A stretch of DNA of 64,000 nucleotides from Nonomuraea jabiensis (lineage in GTDB: Bacteria; Actinomycetota; Actinomycetes; Streptosporangiales; Streptosporangiaceae). Of the stretch, positions 8,049 to 16,361 are shown piece by piece. The notes beneath the pieces were generated by a model. It was not told where the DNA came from. It saw only the letters and a program-made list of their open reading frames with translations, and made no database searches. The translations under genes and the position numbers were made by a program. The number at the start of each line of letters is the position of its first letter. Position 1 is the first letter of the stretch. The stretch lies in contig NZ_JACHMB010000001.1 in the NCBI RefSeq assembly GCF_014204795.1, positions 7,452,501-7,516,500 on the forward strand, in the 5' to 3' direction.

Positions 8049-9538
8049 CGCACCCGCTCCGGCACCGGCAGCCGCACGGTGAAAGCCGAGCCCTTCACGT
8101 CGATGGTGCCGCCCAGCCGCCGCACCGCCTGCCCCACCAGCGCCAGGCCGAGCCCGCGCCCGTCGCCCTTGGTGGTCCAGCCCTTGGTGAACGCCTGCGG
8201 GTCGGCCAGCCCGGGACCGTTGTCGGCGACCCTGATGAGGACCTCGCCGCCGCCCGCGCTGAGGTGGACCTCCACCCGGGAGGCCGCGTCGATGGCGTTG
8301 TCGATCAGGTTGCCCACGATCGTGACGAGCTCGCGCGGGTCGAGGCCCAGGTCGTCGAGCTCGCTGTCCTGGCTGATCATGAGTTCGGCGCCGCGTTCGG
8401 CGGCCTCGGCGCTCTTGCCCAGCAGCAGCGCGGCGAGCACCGGCTCGCGCACGGCGCCGACCACCCGGTCGGTCAGCTCCTGCGCGGCGCGCAGCTCGGC
8501 CGTGCCGAGGGCCACGGCCTGTTCGGTGCGGCCCAGCTCCACCAGCGTGATGACGGTGTGCAGCCGGTTGGCGGCCTCGTGGGCGGCCGAGCGCAGCGAT
8601 TCGGCGAAGTCGCGTTCGGCGTCGAGCTGCCCGGTCAGCGCCTGCAGCTCGGTGTGGTCGCGCACGGTCACGACGGTGCCGAGCCGGCTGGCGGCGCTGT
8701 TGACGGCGAGGACGCGGTCGCCGACCAAATGGACGCGCTCGTCGTCGCCGGCCAGCACCTTCGACAGGCCGAGCTCGTCCACGTGCCGCCCTTCGGCGTC
8801 GGCGGGCAGGCCCAGCAGCATCCTGGCGGCGTCGTTGCAGAGCGTCAGCGTGCCGTCCTTGCCCACCAGCAGCAGGCCCTCGCGGACGGCGTGCAGGACG
8901 GCGTCGTGGTGCTCGTGGATGCGGCCCAGCTCCACCGGGCCGAGGCCGTGCGTCTGGCGGCGCAGCCGCGCGGTGACCAGCCACGTGCCGGCGGCGCCCA
9001 GCGAGAGCGCGAGCGCGACGACGAGGCCGCCCCAGGCGAGCTGGTCGCGGACCCTGGCGCTGATCTGGTTGATCGTGATGCCCGCGCTGACCAGCGCGCG
9101 CACCCGGCCGCCCGACATGACGGGGGTCACGACCCGCCTGGACTCGCCGAGTGTGCCGGTGTAGGTCTCGGTGAACGTCTCGCCGGCCAGCGCCCGCTCG
9201 GTGTGGCCGAGGTAGTGCTTGCCGATCTCGGCGGGGTTGGGGTGGGTGTAGCGGGTGCCGTCCGGTTTCATGATGGTGATGAAGTCGACGCCCGTCTGGT
9301 GGCGTACCTGCTCGGCGTACGGCTGCAGCCGTACGGACGGGTTCGGCTCGTCGAGGGCGGCCAGCACGCTGGGCGAGGCGGCCACGCTCACCGCGACGGC
9401 CCTGGCCTTGCTGCTCGCCTCGTCGGTGAGCAGCTCGTGCGCCTGCACGATGGCGAGCACCGCCAGGCCCGCCACCGTGACGGCGACCACGAGCAGCTGC
9501 AGGACCAGCATCTGGCCCGCCAGGCTCCAGCGCCGCAT
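8045..9538 (-). CDS. CitA/DcuS-type sensor histidine kinase
   Basis: 497 residues. A membrane helix at about 10-33 and another at about 168-190 enclose an extracellular sensor of single-Cache/PAS type (about 35-165; HQTGVDFITIMKPDGTRYTH) that in this family binds citrate or C4-dicarboxylates. A cytoplasmic PAS domain follows (about 205-300). The dimerisation region has the CitA-family H box HEAANRLHTVITL (His320), and the ATPase domain has NLIDNAIDA and DNGPGL. ATG 9538 has GGGGAG seven bases upstream; a further upstream start would lie in the divergent promoter region. Forms an operon with the response regulator and probably senses external dicarboxylate for the divergent transporter. Confidence 0.93.
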   Translation of the reverse strand: MRRWSLAGQMLVLQLLVVAVTVAGLAVLAIVQAHELLTDEASSKARAVAVSVAASPSVLAALDEPNPSVRLQPYAEQVRHQTGVDFITIMKPDGTRYTHPNPAEIGKHYLGHTERALAGETFTETYTGTLGESRRVVTPVMSGGRVRALVSAGITINQISARVRDQLAWGGLVVALALSLGAAGTWLVTARLRRQTHGLGPVELGRIHEHHDAVLHAVREGLLLVGKDGTLTLCNDAARMLLGLPADAEGRHVDELGLSKVLAGDDERVHLVGDRVLAVNSAASRLGTVVTVRDHTELQALTGQLDAERDFAESLRSAAHEAANRLHTVITLVELGRTEQAVALGTAELRAAQELTDRVVGAVREPVLAALLLGKSAEAAERGAELMISQDSELDDLGLDPRELVTIVGNLIDNAIDAASRVEVHLSAGGGEVLIRVADNGPGLADPQAFTKGWTTKGDGRGLGLALVGQAVRRLGGTIDVKGSAFTVRLPVPERVR

Positions 9539-9573
9539 GTGACATCTCCCCTGTGAACGAAACTTACTCAATG

Positions 9574-9587
9574 GTGACCTATGTCAC
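9574..9587. promoter_or_regulatory. GTGA-N6-TCAC palindrome in the dctS/dctA divergent promoter region
   Basis: GTGACCTATGTCAC is an exact dyad and contains the GTGA-N6-TCAC core recognised by CRP/GlxR-type cAMP-binding regulators. Its left edge lies 17 bases before CATACT (9597-9602), a possible -10 for dctA, so the dyad overlaps the -35 position. It may be a catabolite-control site or the binding site of the neighbouring response regulator; sequence alone does not decide. Confidence 0.55.
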
Positions 9588-9645
9588 TGTGAGGGGCATA
9601 CTCGGGCGTCTAGAAGGTCATTCCATCACCGCTGGAGAGCCCCCC

Positions 9646-10986
9646 ATGCGTGATCGCACTCGCTACCTCTATCTGGCCGTCATCGGGGCGGTCCTACTCG
9701 GCATCCTGGTCGGATTCGTCTGGCCGGACGTGGGCAAGGAGCTCAAACCGCTCGGCACCGGCTTCGTGGCGCTCATCCAGATGGTGATCGGGCCGATCAT
9801 CTTCTGCACGATCGTGCTGGGCATCGGCTCGGTACGCCAGGCGGCCAAGGTCGGCAAGGTCGGCGGGCTCGCGCTCGGCTACTTCATCGTCATGTCCACG
9901 GTAGCCCTGCTCATCGGCCTGCTGGTCGGCAACGTCATCGACCCGGGCTCGGGGCTGCACCTCAGCGACGCGGCCAGGCAGGCGGCGGAGGCGCAGGCGG
10001 CCAAGGGCGGCGAGTCCAGCACGGTCGACTTCCTGCTCGGCATCATCCCGAAGACGCTGGTGTCCTCGCTCACCGAAGGCTCGGTGCTGCAGGCGCTGCT
10101 CGTGGCGCTGCTGGCCGGGTTCGCGATCCAGGCCATGGGCGCCAAGGGCGAGCCGATCCTGCGCACCATCGAGCACTTCCAGCGGCTGACGTTCCGCATC
10201 CTCGCCATGATCATGTGGGCCGCGCCCGTCGGCGCGTTCGGCGCGATCGCCGCGGTCGTGGGGGAGACCGGGCTGGAGGCGCTCAAGAGCCTGGCGATCA
10301 TCATGGTCGCCTTCTACATCACGTGCCTGCTGTTCGTCGGCGTCGTGCTCGGCTCGATCCTGTGGCTGGTCGCGCGGATCAACCTGTGGTCGCTGCTGAA
10401 GTACCTGGGCCGCGAGTTCCTGCTCATCCTGTCCACCTCCTCGTCGGAGACGGCCCTGCCCCGGCTCATCGCCAAGATGGAGCACCTGGGCGTGAGCAAG
10501 ACCGTGGCCGGCATCACGGTGCCGACCGGCTACTCCTTCAACCTCGACGGCACGGCGATCTACCTGACCATGGCCACGCTGTTCATCGCCGAGGCCACCG
10601 GGGCGCCGCTGCAGTTCGGCGAGCAGATCGCGCTGCTGCTGTTCATGATGATCGCCTCCAAGGGCGCCGCGGGCGTGACCGGGGCCGGGCTGGCCACGCT
10701 GGCCGGCGGGCTGCAGGCGCACCGTCCGGCGCTGGTCGACGGCGTCGGCCTCATCGTGGGCATCGACCGCTTCATGTCGGAGGCCAGGGCGCTGACGAAC
10801 TTCGCCGGCAACTCCGTCGCCACCGTGCTGGTCGCCGTCTGGACCGGTGACTTCGACCGGGAGCGCGCGAACCAGGTGCTGGCCGGGCAGGCGCCGTTCG
10901 ACGAGTCCACGCTGCTGGACGAGGACGACGACACCGGCGGCCCCGGCCCCGACGAGTCGGGCGACCGGGAGCTGTCGAAGGTCTAG
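9646..10986 (+). CDS. dctA: C4-dicarboxylate:cation symporter (DAACS family)
   Basis: 446 residues, ATG with GGAGAG upstream. Imports succinate, fumarate, malate or related organic anions with sodium or protons. Family features: N-terminal helices (LYLAVIGAVLLGILVGFVW), the serine-rich re-entrant loop STSSSETALPRL, the cation/substrate motif GYSFNLDGTAIY, and a final substrate-binding region (GIDRFMSEARALTNFAGNSVATV). Length and helix count fit the family. The acidic C-terminal tail (about 25 residues) is cytoplasmic. It is divergent from a DctS/DctR-like pair and shares four bases with the convergent methyltransferase stop. Glutamate cannot be excluded as a substrate. Confidence 0.92.
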   Translation: MRDRTRYLYLAVIGAVLLGILVGFVWPDVGKELKPLGTGFVALIQMVIGPIIFCTIVLGIGSVRQAAKVGKVGGLALGYFIVMSTVALLIGLLVGNVIDPGSGLHLSDAARQAAEAQAAKGGESSTVDFLLGIIPKTLVSSLTEGSVLQALLVALLAGFAIQAMGAKGEPILRTIEHFQRLTFRILAMIMWAAPVGAFGAIAAVVGETGLEALKSLAIIMVAFYITCLLFVGVVLGSILWLVARINLWSLLKYLGREFLLILSTSSSETALPRLIAKMEHLGVSKTVAGITVPTGYSFNLDGTAIYLTMATLFIAEATGAPLQFGEQIALLLFMMIASKGAAGVTGAGLATLAGGLQAHRPALVDGVGLIVGIDRFMSEARALTNFAGNSVATVLVAVWTGDFDRERANQVLAGQAPFDESTLLDEDDDTGGPGPDESGDRELSKV

Positions 10987-11804
10987 GGCTTGCGGGCGAT
11001 GCCCGCGTAGCCCATCCGCGACAGGTCCGGGTCGAGGAAGATCGGGACGTCGCGGTCGATGTACGGCCACCCGAGCTCCGGCCCGATGCCGTTGGCGAGG
11101 TAGCCGGGCGGGATGAACTCGAAGTCACCGAAGAAGGCCGCGATCTCCTTGCCGGGTCGCGGCCTGAACGGCATGTTGGCCCGTTGGTAGAACTCGACCA
11201 CCCGGTCCGTCAGCGCCGAGTGGGAGTCGCTGCCCACGTGTGAGATGGCCAGATAGCTGCCCGGCGCCATCGCCTCGCGGTAGGCGGCCACGAACGTGTC
11301 CGGGTCGTCCTCGTCGGGGATCAGGTGCAGGATGAACATCATCAGCACGGCCACCGGCCGCTCGAAGTCCAGGAGCGCGCGCACTTCGGGGTTGGCCAGG
11401 ATCTCCTTCGGCCGGCGCACGTCGCCCAGCACCATGGCCACCCGTTCCGGGTCGGCCAGCAGGGCCCTGCCGTGCGTGGCCACCACGGGGTCGTTGTCCA
11501 CGTAGACCACGCGGGCGTCGGGGGTGTGGCGGAGCGCGACCTCGTGCACGTTCTCCTGCGCGGGCAGGCCCGAGCCGAGGTCGAGGAACTGCGTGATGCC
11601 CTGTTCGCAGAGGTAACGCACGAACCGGCCGATGAGCGCCCGGTTCTCCCTGGTGCCGTCGCGCGTCTCGGGGACCGCGCTCAGGACCAGTTCGGCCAGA
11701 TCCCTGTCGGCTTGGAAGTTGTCCTTGCCGCCCAGGAAGTAGTCGTACATACGCGCCGCGTTAGGGATATGCGGGTCGACGCCCTGAGGCGCTTGTTCCG
11801 TCAT
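10983..11804 (-). CDS. SAM-dependent methyltransferase, DUF574 family
   Basis: 273 residues. It opens with the family-typical segment IPNAARMYDYFLGGKDNF, followed by the SAM-binding strand FLDLGSGLPAQ, VVYVDNDPVV (acidic ribose ligand) and DVRRPKEIL. These methyltransferases occur in many copies in Streptomyces, Nonomuraea and relatives; their substrates are unknown. The gene converges on dctA with a four-base overlap and has no operon partner. The ATG at 11804 gives the usual family length. Confidence 0.93.
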   Translation of the reverse strand: MTEQAPQGVDPHIPNAARMYDYFLGGKDNFQADRDLAELVLSAVPETRDGTRENRALIGRFVRYLCEQGITQFLDLGSGLPAQENVHEVALRHTPDARVVYVDNDPVVATHGRALLADPERVAMVLGDVRRPKEILANPEVRALLDFERPVAVLMMFILHLIPDEDDPDTFVAAYREAMAPGSYLAISHVGSDSHSALTDRVVEFYQRANMPFRPRPGKEIAAFFGDFEFIPPGYLANGIGPELGWPYIDRDVPIFLDPDLSRMGYAGIARKP

Positions 11805-11850
11805 GACACCATGATCTATGACTTGAGCACCGGAAATCTACGAAAAGCGG

Positions 11851-13194
11851 TCAAACGGCTGGAAGTCTCAACACAAATCGCGCGCCGCCCACACGGTCCT
11901 CAACGGTGATCTGCCCCCCATGGGCCACCGCGACGTCGCGCGCGATGGCCAGGCCCAGGCCCGTTCCGCCGGCGTCGCGGCTGCGGGCGGCGTCCAGGCG
12001 GGTGAAGCGCTGGAAGATGCGCTCGCGATCCTCCTCGGCGATCTCGACGCCGTCGTTCTCGACCGCCAGCAGCGCCGTGTGCTCGCCCTCCCTGCGGACC
12101 TCGACCTGGACCGTGTGCTCGGCGTGGCGCTGGGCGTTGTCCAGCAGGTTCGTCAGCACCCTGGCGAGCTGGAGCCGTACGCCCTCGACCACCACCCCCT
12201 CGGCCAGTTCCACGTGCACGGGCACCTTGTCGCAGCGCACGGACAGCTCCTGGCGCACCAGCTCGGCGAGGTCCACCCGCTCCTTGACCACGTCCACCCG
12301 GGAGCCGATCCTGGCCAGCAGCAGCAGATCGGTGATGATGGCCTCCAGGCGGTCGGTGTCGCGCAGCGCGCTGTCCACCAGCGCCTCGACATCGGTGTCG
12401 TCGGGATAGAGCTGGGCGCTCTCCAGCTGGGCGCGCAGGCCCGCGATGGGGGTGCGCAGCTCGTGCGAGGCGTCGGAGGCGAACTGGCGCTGCTGCTGGG
12501 CCGAGCGTTCCAGCCGGGCCAGCGTGCCGTTGACGGACCGGGCGAGCTGGGCCACCTCGTCCGCGCCCGGCGGCTGCGTGACGCGCCGGCTCAGGTCGCC
12601 CGCGTGGACGGCGTCCAGCTCGGCCCGCATGGTCGCCACCGGCCGCAGCGCGCGCCCCGTGACCAGCCACGTGGCCCACGACGCCAGCCCGATCAGCACC
12701 CCGACCTCGATGAACACCACCACTTCCAGCCCGCGGTTGGCCAGCAGGTCGGGCGTGCTGCGGCCCGCGTAGACCACGGGGGAGTCGGCGAACAGGCTGA
12801 CGCGGACGGCGGTGACGTGGATGCACTCGGTGGGCAGGCAGTTCATCACGCTGATCACCCGGTTCTCGGGTGTGGGGCGGATGTCGCTGAGCGGCGGCAG
12901 GTTCCTGGCCGCGTCGCTGCTGGCCAGGATCTGGCCGTTGGGGCCGACGACCTGGATCAGGTCCACCGGCGGGTTGGGCACCGGGATGGCGGCGCCCATG
13001 GGCAGCGCGCCGCCGCGCATCTCGTACGCGATCCGCTCGGCCGTGTCCCTGGTGTCGCGGAAGACGCTGGCCGTCATCAGCGACCTGGCGGTGATCACCC
13101 CGGCGACGGCCACGGGGATGAGCACGAGGGCGGCTACAGCCGTCGCGATGAGGGTGACGCGTCCGCGCAGGGATCTGGCCCACCAGGGTGGCAC
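11851..13194 (-). CDS. Orphan sensor histidine kinase
   Basis: 447 residues, GTG start. A membrane helix at about 14-36, an extracellular loop of some 120 residues containing one Cys pair (NCLPTEC), a second helix at about 155-178, a HAMP domain (ATMRAELDAVHAGDLSRRV), a HisKA domain with H244 in ASHELRTPI, and HATPase_c (NLLDNAQRHAEH, GTGLGLAI). This is the architecture of TcrY/PrrB-like actinobacterial kinases. No response regulator gene adjoins it; both neighbours are unrelated, so its partner must be elsewhere. The signal sensed is unknown. No strong ribosome binding site precedes the GTG. Confidence 0.92.
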   Translation of the reverse strand: MPPWWARSLRGRVTLIATAVAALVLIPVAVAGVITARSLMTASVFRDTRDTAERIAYEMRGGALPMGAAIPVPNPPVDLIQVVGPNGQILASSDAARNLPPLSDIRPTPENRVISVMNCLPTECIHVTAVRVSLFADSPVVYAGRSTPDLLANRGLEVVVFIEVGVLIGLASWATWLVTGRALRPVATMRAELDAVHAGDLSRRVTQPPGADEVAQLARSVNGTLARLERSAQQQRQFASDASHELRTPIAGLRAQLESAQLYPDDTDVEALVDSALRDTDRLEAIITDLLLLARIGSRVDVVKERVDLAELVRQELSVRCDKVPVHVELAEGVVVEGVRLQLARVLTNLLDNAQRHAEHTVQVEVRREGEHTALLAVENDGVEIAEEDRERIFQRFTRLDAARSRDAGGTGLGLAIARDVAVAHGGQITVEDRVGGARFVLRLPAV

Positions 13195-13273
13195 CCTGTG
13201 AGGTTACCGAGCGTGATTACCGACATTTGCCGCGTTAAGGGAAAGATTCCCCCAACCCGGGGACCGGATCCGG

Positions 13274-14767
13274 TCAGCGCTGGATCCAGGCCGCGGTGTC
13301 CGGCGGGAGGGCCCCGTCCGCGGCCAGCGGGCCGCTGGACAGCAGCACCTCGCCGCCGAAGTCGAGCCGCACCGGCTCCTCGCCCGTGTTGAGCACCACG
13401 ACCAGCCCCGGGTCGCGCTCGATGGCCAGCACGTCCTTGGGGGAGTCGAGCCACGTCACGGTGCCGCCGCCGAGCGCCGGGTGCTCTTTGCGGAGCTTCA
13501 GCGCGGCGCGGTAGAGGTTCAGGGTGGAGGCGGGGTCGTGCTCCTGGGCCTCGGCCGACAGCGGCCCCCACGAGTCGGGGATCGGCAGCCAGGGATCACG
13601 CCAGCCGAAGTCGCCGGTGGCCGTCCACGGGATCGGCACCCGGCAGCCGTCGCGGCTCTCGCCGGTGCGCCGGAAGGCCGGGTCCTGGCGCAGCTCGTCC
13701 GGCAGGTCGAGCACCTCGGGCAGGCCCAGCTCCTCGCCGTTGTAGAGGTAGGCCGAGCCGGGCAGGGCCAGCATGAGCAGCGTGGCCGCGCGGGCGCGGG
13801 CCAGGCCGCCGTGGCGGGTGACGTGGCGGGGCTTGTCGTGGTTCGACAGCACCCACGTGGTGGGCGCGCCGACCAGCTCCGACTCCTTCAGCGCCTTCTC
13901 GATGACGGTACGGAAGGACTTGGCGTGGAAGTCGGCCATCATGAACTCGAACGAGAACGCCTGGTGCAGCTCGTCGGGCCCGACGTAGCGGGCCAGCCGC
14001 TCGGGGGAGGACACCCACGCCTCGGCCACCGCCATCCGGCCGCCGGGGTAGGAGTCGAGGATCGGCCGCCACTCGCGGTAGATCTCGTGCACGCCGTCCT
14101 GGTCGAAGTACGGCAGCTGCTCGTCGCCGAGCATCTCGGCCTGGCGGCCCTCCTTCGGCCCCACGTCGGGCAGTCCGGCGGCCTTGATCATGCCGTGCGC
14201 CACGTCGATCCTGAAGCCGTCCACGCCCCGGTCGAGCCAGAAGCGCAGGATGTCGCGGAACTCGGCGCGCACGTCCGGGTTCTCCCAGTTGAGGTCCGGC
14301 TGCTCGGGGGCGAACAGGTGCAGGTACCACTGCCCGTCCGCCACCTGCGTCCAGGCCGGGCCGCCGAAGATCGACTCCCAGTCGTTGGGCTCGTCGCGGA
14401 AGATGTAGCGATCGCGCAGACCGGCCTGGAACCACGGGTGCTGGTCGGAGGAGTGGTTCGGCACCAGGTCCACGATGACCCTGATGCCCTTGTCGTGGGC
14501 GTCGGCCATGAGGGCGTCGAAGTCGGCGAGCGTGCCGAACATGGGGTCCACGTCCCGGTAGTCGGCCACGTCGTAGCCGCCGTCGGCCATGGGGGAGGTG
14601 TAGAAGGGGCTCAGCCAGATGGCGTCCACGCCCAGGTCGGCGAGGTAGCCGAGGCGCTCGCGCACGCCGGCGAGGTCGCCCATGCCATCTCCGTCGGCGT
14701 CGGCGAAGCTGCGCGGGTAGACCTGGTACACGACGGCGTCACGCCACCAGTCGTCGTTGCCGAGCAT
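13274..14767 (-). CDS. GH13 alpha-glucosidase
   Basis: 497 residues, cytoplasmic (no signal peptide). Hydrolyses terminal alpha-glucosidic bonds of maltose, maltodextrins or isomaltose. All catalytic residues are present: nucleophile D188 (GFRIDVAHGM), acid/base E249 (AVAEAW) and stabiliser D311 (VLSNHD); region I is DLVPNHSSD. The fold is preceded by WWRDAVVYQVYPRSF, typical of AglA-type enzymes. It is divergent from the maltodextrin uptake operon with three dyads between, so it likely degrades the imported sugar under the same repressor. A close paralogue lies at 33285-34745. A 14-bp palindrome, GACCGGATCCGGTC (13262-13275), touches its stop codon. Confidence 0.95.
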   Translation of the reverse strand: MLGNDDWWRDAVVYQVYPRSFADADGDGMGDLAGVRERLGYLADLGVDAIWLSPFYTSPMADGGYDVADYRDVDPMFGTLADFDALMADAHDKGIRVIVDLVPNHSSDQHPWFQAGLRDRYIFRDEPNDWESIFGGPAWTQVADGQWYLHLFAPEQPDLNWENPDVRAEFRDILRFWLDRGVDGFRIDVAHGMIKAAGLPDVGPKEGRQAEMLGDEQLPYFDQDGVHEIYREWRPILDSYPGGRMAVAEAWVSSPERLARYVGPDELHQAFSFEFMMADFHAKSFRTVIEKALKESELVGAPTTWVLSNHDKPRHVTRHGGLARARAATLLMLALPGSAYLYNGEELGLPEVLDLPDELRQDPAFRRTGESRDGCRVPIPWTATGDFGWRDPWLPIPDSWGPLSAEAQEHDPASTLNLYRAALKLRKEHPALGGGTVTWLDSPKDVLAIERDPGLVVVLNTGEEPVRLDFGGEVLLSSGPLAADGALPPDTAAWIQR

Positions 14768-14845
14768 GGCTGTCCTTCCCTGGATGACCGAGATGTCCGT
14801 GATGTTGTGGTGAAGGATGTCGCGCCCGCTCGGCCGGGGTCAAGC

Positions 14846-14864
14846 GCAACTTGCGGAAAGTTGC
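14846..14864. promoter_or_regulatory. Operator-like dyad 1 (GCAACTT / AAGTTGC)
   Basis: Perfect seven-base arms around a five-base centre. It contains the TTGC half-site typical of LacI-family (MalR-like) operators in actinomycetes. It is nearer the alpha-glucosidase promoter. The regulator is not adjacent; the LacI-family protein at 32254-33288 is the only such protein in the window. Confidence 0.55.
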
Positions 14865-14959
14865 ATACGTCACCGTGACCCGCCCGTACTCCGGCCGAGG
14901 GTCCCAGACCGACCCCCTGTGAGAGCGGGTTTCGCTCGGTTCGGTGAGGATCACGTAAC

Positions 14960-14995
14960 GCTCTTTCGCAAGTTCTTCCAATTCTTGCAAAGAGC
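14960..14995. promoter_or_regulatory. Operator-like dyad 2 (GCTCTTT-GCAAG / CTTGCAAAGAGC)
   Basis: Arms 14960-14972 and 14984-14995 are nearly exact reverse complements with one extra base on the left. The CGCAAGTT block is shared with the region upstream of the second alpha-glucosidase (34784-34791). Its position upstream of malE suggests a maltose-responsive LacI-type operator. Confidence 0.55.
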
Positions 14996-14997
14996 CG

Positions 14998-15018
14998 CTA
15001 ACGTCCCGGAAACGTTAG
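14998..15018. promoter_or_regulatory. Operator-like dyad 3 (CTAACGT / ACGTTAG)
   Basis: Exact seven-base arms with a seven-base spacer, only three bases after dyad 2. The half-site differs from dyads 1 and 2, so a second regulator may act here. It would lie close to the malE transcription start or in the leader. Confidence 0.5.
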
Positions 15019-15078
15019 AGCTTTCTTCCGGCGGCGCTCGTGTGGCGCCGCCGTTCCTGCGTGACCTCAGGAGGTCCC

Positions 15079-16359
15079 ATGCGCATGCGGGCTCTGGGTG
15101 TGGCCGCTCTCGCGACCCTCGCGTTCGCCGCCACGGCGTGCGGCGAATCCCAGCCGGCTTCCCAGTCGGCCTCTCCGGCGGCACCCGGTGCGTCCGCCTC
15201 CGCCCCGGCGGCCAAGAGCGGCGGCACGCTCGTGATCTGGGCCGACCCCAGCCGCGTCAAGCCGCTCAAGCCGTTCGCCGACCAGTTCGGCACCGAGAAC
15301 GGCGTGACCGTCGAGGTGAAGGAGATCAGCAAGGACAACCAGACGACCTTCCTCACCGCCTCCCAGCAGGGCAGCGGCCCGGACATCATGATCGGCGCGC
15401 ACGACTGGATCGGCAACCTCGTGCAGAACGGCGCCATCGACCCCGTCACGCTGACCGACGAGCAGAAGGCAGCCTTCTCGGCCAAGGCGATGCAGGCCGT
15501 GACGTTCAACGGGCAGGTCTACGGAGCCCCGTACGCGGTGGAGAACATCGCCCTGATCCGCAACACCAAGCTCGCCCCCGACGCGCCCGCCTCGATCGAG
15601 GACATGATCGCCAAGGGCAAGGAGCTCAAGGCGGCCGGCAAGGTCAAGGAGGTGCTCTGCATCCCCGTCGGCCAGAAGGGCGACGCCTTCCACGTCTACC
15701 CGATCTTCGCCTCCGCGGGCGGCGCGCTGTTCGGCGCCACCTCCACCGGCGACCCCGACCCCAAGCAGGTGCTGGTCGGCTCGCCCGACTCGGTCAAGGC
15801 GTTCGGCAAGCTCAAGGACCTGGGCGAGAAGGGCGACGGCGCGCTGCGCACGTCGATCACGAACGAGAACTACATCGTCAACTTCGCCGGCGGCAAGTGC
15901 GCCTACCTGATCTCCGGCCCGTGGGCGATGAGCGAGGTCAAGAAGGGCGGCATCACGTACGACATCACGGCCGTCCCGTCCTTCAAGGGCGGCAAGCCCG
16001 CCACCCCGTTCGTCGGCGTGCAGACGTTCTTCGTGGCCTCCAAGGGCAAGAACAAGGCCCTGGCCCAGGAGTTCGTCGCCAACTACGTGACCAACAAGGA
16101 CGTCGCGAAGGCGCTGTACGAGGCCGACCCGCGGCCCCCGGCGCTGACCGCCGCTCTCCAGGAGGTCCAGGCGAGCGACCCGGACGCGGTCAAGTTCATG
16201 GAGGCGGGCAAGGACGGCCTGCCGATGCCGGCCATCCCCGAGATGGCGGCCATCTGGGAGCCGTTCGGCATCGCCGAGAACGCCGTCGTCAAGGGCGGCG
16301 ACGCGGCCAAGGCCGCCGCGGCCGCGCAGAAGGCCATCGACGGCTCGCTCAAGCACTGA
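15079..16359 (+). CDS. malE: Maltose/maltodextrin ABC transporter, lipoprotein binding protein
   Basis: 426 residues, ATG behind AGGAGG. The signal sequence ends in a lipobox (FAATAC-GES), so the protein is tethered to the outer face of the membrane. A low-complexity Ala/Ser/Pro linker follows (about 24-45), then a family 1 solute-binding domain starting GGTLVIWADPSRVKPLKPF with the MalE-like segments PYAVENIALIRNTKL and SGPWAMSEVKKGGI. First gene of malE-malF-malG-GH13. The binding specificity is inferred from the GH13 genes on both sides. Confidence 0.93.
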   Translation: MRMRALGVAALATLAFAATACGESQPASQSASPAAPGASASAPAAKSGGTLVIWADPSRVKPLKPFADQFGTENGVTVEVKEISKDNQTTFLTASQQGSGPDIMIGAHDWIGNLVQNGAIDPVTLTDEQKAAFSAKAMQAVTFNGQVYGAPYAVENIALIRNTKLAPDAPASIEDMIAKGKELKAAGKVKEVLCIPVGQKGDAFHVYPIFASAGGALFGATSTGDPDPKQVLVGSPDSVKAFGKLKDLGEKGDGALRTSITNENYIVNFAGGKCAYLISGPWAMSEVKKGGITYDITAVPSFKGGKPATPFVGVQTFFVASKGKNKALAQEFVANYVTNKDVAKALYEADPRPPALTAALQEVQASDPDAVKFMEAGKDGLPMPAIPEMAAIWEPFGIAENAVVKGGDAAKAAAAAQKAIDGSLKH

Positions 16360-16361
16360 TC

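Larger units (their letters stand above)
14768..15078. other. Divergent promoter region between alpha-glucosidase and malE
   Basis: 311 bases without a convincing gene. AT-richer than its surroundings, it holds three separate dyads listed individually below and a ribosome binding site (AGGAGG at 15069) for malE. An open frame on the minus strand exists but overlaps all the operator-like sequences and has no recognisable content. Confidence 0.7.

Noticed and set aside
13262..13275. 14-bp palindrome GACCGGATCCGGTC at the alpha-glucosidase stop
   Set aside because: It has no loop and overlaps the coding end; without further evidence it is neither terminator nor operator.
14739..14990. 83-codon minus-strand open frame upstream of the alpha-glucosidase
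   Set aside because: It spans the operator dyads and promoters of two divergent genes, resembles no family and reads through the glucosidase start.
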